Positions 61,703 through 64,000 of a DNA stretch of 64,000 bases are shown piece by piece. The notes below the pieces were generated by a model. That model ran no database searches. It was given only the letters and a program-made list of their open reading frames with translations, and was not told the origin of the DNA. The DNA comes from Streptomyces chartreusis (GTDB lineage Bacteria; Actinomycetota; Actinomycetes; Streptomycetales; Streptomycetaceae), in assembly GCF_008704715.1 (NCBI RefSeq), contig NZ_CP023689.1, positions 62,001-126,000 of the forward strand, in the 5' to 3' direction. The number at the start of each line of letters is the position of its first letter. The stretch's first letter is position 1. Both the position numbers and the translations under genes were made by a program.

Positions 61703-63220
61703 GTGACAGCGGCGGCGTCAGCGGCGGGCGACCAAGGCCCCGATGGCCGGGAGGACGAGTACCAGCCGGATCCGCGCCGGTGGCGGGCGCTCTGGGTCAC
61801 TCTGGTGGCGGGCTTCATGAGCCTGCTGGACGTCACGATCGTGGCGGTCGCGCTGCCCACCGTCCAGCACAACCTGCACGCCTCCCCCGCCCAGGTGCAG
61901 TGGATCGTGTCCGGCTACACCCTCACCTTCGCCCTCGCACTCGTCACCGCCGGACGGCTGGGCGACGCCCTGGACCGACGCCGCATCTTCCTGATGGCAC
62001 TGTGCGGTTTCGTCGTCTTCAGCGCCGCCTGTGGTGCCGCTCCCAACATCACCCTGCTGGTCGTGGCCCGCCTCGCCCAGGGACTGGCGGCCGGCTTCAT
62101 GGCGCCTCAGAACTCGGCGTTCATCCAGCAGTTGTTCCGCGGGGCCGAACGCGGGCGTGCCTTCGGCTACTTCGGCGCGACGGTGGGCATCTCCTCCGCG
62201 TCCGGCCCTCTCCTCGGCGGCACGATCCTCGCCCTGGCCGACGGTCAGCAAGGGTGGCGTTGGATCTTCTACGTCAACGTCCCCATCGGCATCTTCGCCG
62301 TCCTGCTCGGACGCCGACTGCTGCCCCGGAGCCGGCCGTCCGGAAGGAGGCACGTGGACGTACCCGGCGTGCTGCTTCTCGGACTCGGCGTTCTCGCCCT
62401 CATGTATCCGCTGGTCCAGGCGGAGGCCGGCGGGTTGACTCGCCTGTGGTGGATGTTCCCCGTCGGCGCCTCGATCCTCACCGTCTTCGTCCGCTGGCAG
62501 TATCGTCTCGTCGCCAGGGGGACCAGACCGTTGCTGGACCCGCGGCTGTTCACCACGGTGCGCGGCTACGCCGTAGGAGCCGGCGTCGGCACGCTGTATT
62601 TCATCGGCTTCAGCGGCGTATGGCTCGTCTTCGCCCTCTTCTACCAGAACGGCCTGGCCTTCTCCCCCTTGCGGTCCGGCCTCGCCGTCACTCCGTTCGC
62701 CCTCGGCTCGGCGGGCGCCGCCGTGGTCGCAGGCCGACTGGTGGAGCGGTACGGACGCCTGCTCACAGTCTGCGGCCTCGCCGGGGTGATCTGTGGTCTG
62801 GGCGGAGCCGCGCTGCTCCTGCGCTTCGCGCCCCTGGGTATCGCTCCGTGGATCGCCGCTCCTGTCCTGTTCCTCGGCGGCATCGGAGGAGGCTTCGTGG
62901 TCTCCCCGAACATCACCATGACCCTCCGGGACGTACCCGTGGACATGGCCGGCGCGGCGGGGGGCGCCCTGCAGACGGGACAGCGGCTCGGCGCCGCGGT
63001 GGGCACCGCTGCCCTGCCCGGCCTCTTCTACATGGTCCTCGGCAACGGCGACGACTATCAAGGCGCCCTCGTCATCGCACTGGGCACCGCCATCGCCGGG
63101 ATGGTGACGTCCCTGGCCCTGGCTGTCTTCGACTGGCGACGCGACCGGCGCCTACGCGGGATGCACGGGAAGTGCACGCAGGAGGTCGCCAACAGTCCGA
63201 TGCACTCCCGGCAGAGCTGA
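61703..63220 (+). CDS. DHA2/EmrB-QacA family MFS exporter (14 TM)
   Basis: 505 residues from GTG 61703 with GAGAGGA upstream. Fourteen hydrophobic segments. Motifs are typical of the drug:H+ antiporter-2 family: VTLVAGFMSLLDVTIVAVAL and PTVQHNL (TM1), QWIVSGYTLTFALALVTAGRLGDALDRRRIFL (TM2 and the loop after it), SASGPLLGGTILAL (antiporter motif C, TM5) and GWRWIFYVNVPIGIFAV. It likely exports hydrophobic drugs or a metabolite. No TetR or MarR regulator is adjacent. Confidence 0.93.
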   Translation: MTAAASAAGDQGPDGREDEYQPDPRRWRALWVTLVAGFMSLLDVTIVAVALPTVQHNLHASPAQVQWIVSGYTLTFALALVTAGRLGDALDRRRIFLMALCGFVVFSAACGAAPNITLLVVARLAQGLAAGFMAPQNSAFIQQLFRGAERGRAFGYFGATVGISSASGPLLGGTILALADGQQGWRWIFYVNVPIGIFAVLLGRRLLPRSRPSGRRHVDVPGVLLLGLGVLALMYPLVQAEAGGLTRLWWMFPVGASILTVFVRWQYRLVARGTRPLLDPRLFTTVRGYAVGAGVGTLYFIGFSGVWLVFALFYQNGLAFSPLRSGLAVTPFALGSAGAAVVAGRLVERYGRLLTVCGLAGVICGLGGAALLLRFAPLGIAPWIAAPVLFLGGIGGGFVVSPNITMTLRDVPVDMAGAAGGALQTGQRLGAAVGTAALPGLFYMVLGNGDDYQGALVIALGTAIAGMVTSLALAVFDWRRDRRLRGMHGKCTQEVANSPMHSRQS

Positions 63221-63339
63221 CTCCCGGAGCGGGGGCGAAGTCGTGCGCGTGGGCCGCGCAACACCTTCTCTCCGCCAGAGCGAAACCGGGAGGATCTTGT
63301 TCACCCGGCCGCGCTTCAGGTTCGCCGGTTCCCGCCGGC

Positions 63340-63936
63340 TCAGCTGACGACCGAGATCGCGAACGGCGCGAATCCGCGAGCCCGGATGACGTGGGGCACG
63401 AACAGGACGGCCGCCTCGGTGGCGCGTGCGGTCTCCACCCCGCCGAGGTCCGTGATCCACTCCTCGCGCCAACCGAGGTCGACGAGCAGCCCTCGAACGA
63501 TCGCCTTGGCCGCCCGGTCCTCCCCGGAGAGGAAGACGGTGGCCGGCTGGGACAGCGTGGCGGGCGCGGTCATCACCGAGTAGAGCATCGTGTTCAGGGT
63601 CTTCACGACGAGCGTGTCGGGCAACGCGCGCTGGAGCTGTTCCGCGAGGCTCGAGCCCTGGTGGAGGAGGTCGACGGGCAACCCGTCCGGTCCGTCGACG
63701 GTGGCGTTGGAGACATCGACGAGGATCTTGCCCCGGAGCTCTTCGCGCAGTGCGACGAGCCGCTCCAAAGAGCCCTCGCCCGGGGTGGCGTTGATGATGA
63801 CGCTCGCCGACCGCGCGGCATCGGCGGCAGCGCCCGGTGAACGGTCCGCCACGGTCACGTCGTGCCCGGCGCGGTTGAGGGCTGCCGCGAGGCCGCCGCC
63901 GACTCGGCCGTTGCCCAGAATGCTGATCTTGGTCAT
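63340..63936 (-). CDS. NADPH-dependent F420 reductase-like oxidoreductase
   Basis: 198 residues from ATG 63936 (ATG 63954 possible). The N-terminus MTKISILGNGRVGGGLAAALNRAGHDVTVADRSPGAAADA is the GxGxxG dinucleotide-binding fold, followed by SASVIINATPGEG, KILVDVSNATV, LVVKTLNTMLYSVMTAPATL and FLSGEDRAAKAIVRGLLVDLGW. This matches the F420-dependent NADP oxidoreductase / NAD(P)-binding family. Members move electrons between F420 and NADP or act as small redox enzymes. Same strand as the partial gene at the right edge. Confidence 0.9.
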   Translation of the reverse strand: MTKISILGNGRVGGGLAAALNRAGHDVTVADRSPGAAADAARSASVIINATPGEGSLERLVALREELRGKILVDVSNATVDGPDGLPVDLLHQGSSLAEQLQRALPDTLVVKTLNTMLYSVMTAPATLSQPATVFLSGEDRAAKAIVRGLLVDLGWREEWITDLGGVETARATEAAVLFVPHVIRARGFAPFAISVVS

Positions 63937-63970
63937 GGTGATCCTGTCCTTCATGTGCTGGTGGTGAGGG

Positions 63971-64000
63971 TCAACGGGAGAGCGTGGCCACGGCCTCGGC
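63971..64000 (-). CDS. 3' end of a gene running off the window
   Basis: The last ten minus-strand codons read AEAVATLSR-stop (TGA at 63971-63973), consistent with the C-terminus of the next gene upstream of the oxidoreductase. Too short to identify. Confidence 0.35.
   Translation of the reverse strand, partial: AEAVATLSR

Noticed and set aside
1..64000. tRNA, rRNA, CRISPR arrays, riboswitches or a replication origin
   Set aside because: None recognised on reading: no regularly spaced repeats, no tRNA cloverleaf with CCA context, no DnaA-box cluster.

Overview
This window is high-GC actinobacterial DNA, almost certainly from Streptomyces or a close relative. The support is third-position G/C bias in every gene, many GTG starts, GTGA/ATGA gene overlaps, rare TTA leucine codons confined to a few regulatory and secondary-metabolism genes, a SapB/AmfS-type class III lanthipeptide locus, a DasR-like GntR regulator and several Streptomyces-typical DUF families. 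No rRNA, tRNA or CRISPR array was seen.

Layout. (i) 1-11.3 kb, plus strand: the distal end of what looks like an extracellular contractile injection system (eCIS) or phage-tail-like locus. It holds four accessory proteins, a AAA+ ATPase, a decayed tandem copy of the ATPase 3' end, and a 1282-residue modular protein ending in a HAE...CxxC deaminase-like toxin domain. (ii) 11.3-21.7 kb: a LuxR-type LAL regulator, an SDR and, on the minus strand, a complete class III lanthipeptide operon: LanKC synthetase, a 41-residue precursor with two SxxSxxxC motifs, an attenuator-like hairpin and two ABC transporter genes. The LanKC, transporter and LAL genes carry TTA codons, suggesting bldA control. (iii) 22.3-40.8 kb: an accessory stretch of redox enzymes (FAD disulfide oxidoreductase, SDRs, quinone oxidoreductase, PPOX, DHFR-like) with LysR and MerR regulators. 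It is interrupted by gene debris: an IS5-type transposase remnant, a frameshifted gene, and an AraC/acyl-CoA dehydrogenase deletion junction. It also holds a lipoprotein, a GT2-GtrA/mannosyltransferase pair and a SigE-type ECF sigma/membrane anti-sigma pair. (iv) 41.3-45.0 kb: two tandem DUF4139 proteins.

(v) 45.1-51.6 kb: a tightly overlapping five-gene minus-strand operon (PhyH-type 2OG oxygenase, DUF6271, group IV PLP decarboxylase, GNAT, MFS exporter). It diverges from a DasR-like regulator, with three dre-like palindromes in between. It reads as a self-contained small-molecule biosynthesis and export system that I cannot match to a known product, and it is the best candidate here for an undescribed pathway. 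(vi) 52-58.4 kb: an XRE/NB-ARC regulator, then two secreted carbohydrate-active proteins (sugar dehydrogenase-PKD-CBM-ricin and ThuA-DUF1080-ricin) whose ricin modules are nearly identical in DNA, closed by a strong 17-bp hairpin. (vii) 58.4-64 kb: a DUF4246 protein, a LuxR-family pseudogene with three identifiable lesions, a DUF5133 protein, a 14-TM drug exporter and an NADP-binding oxidoreductase.

Family calls are from motif recognition by eye; no database search was run.
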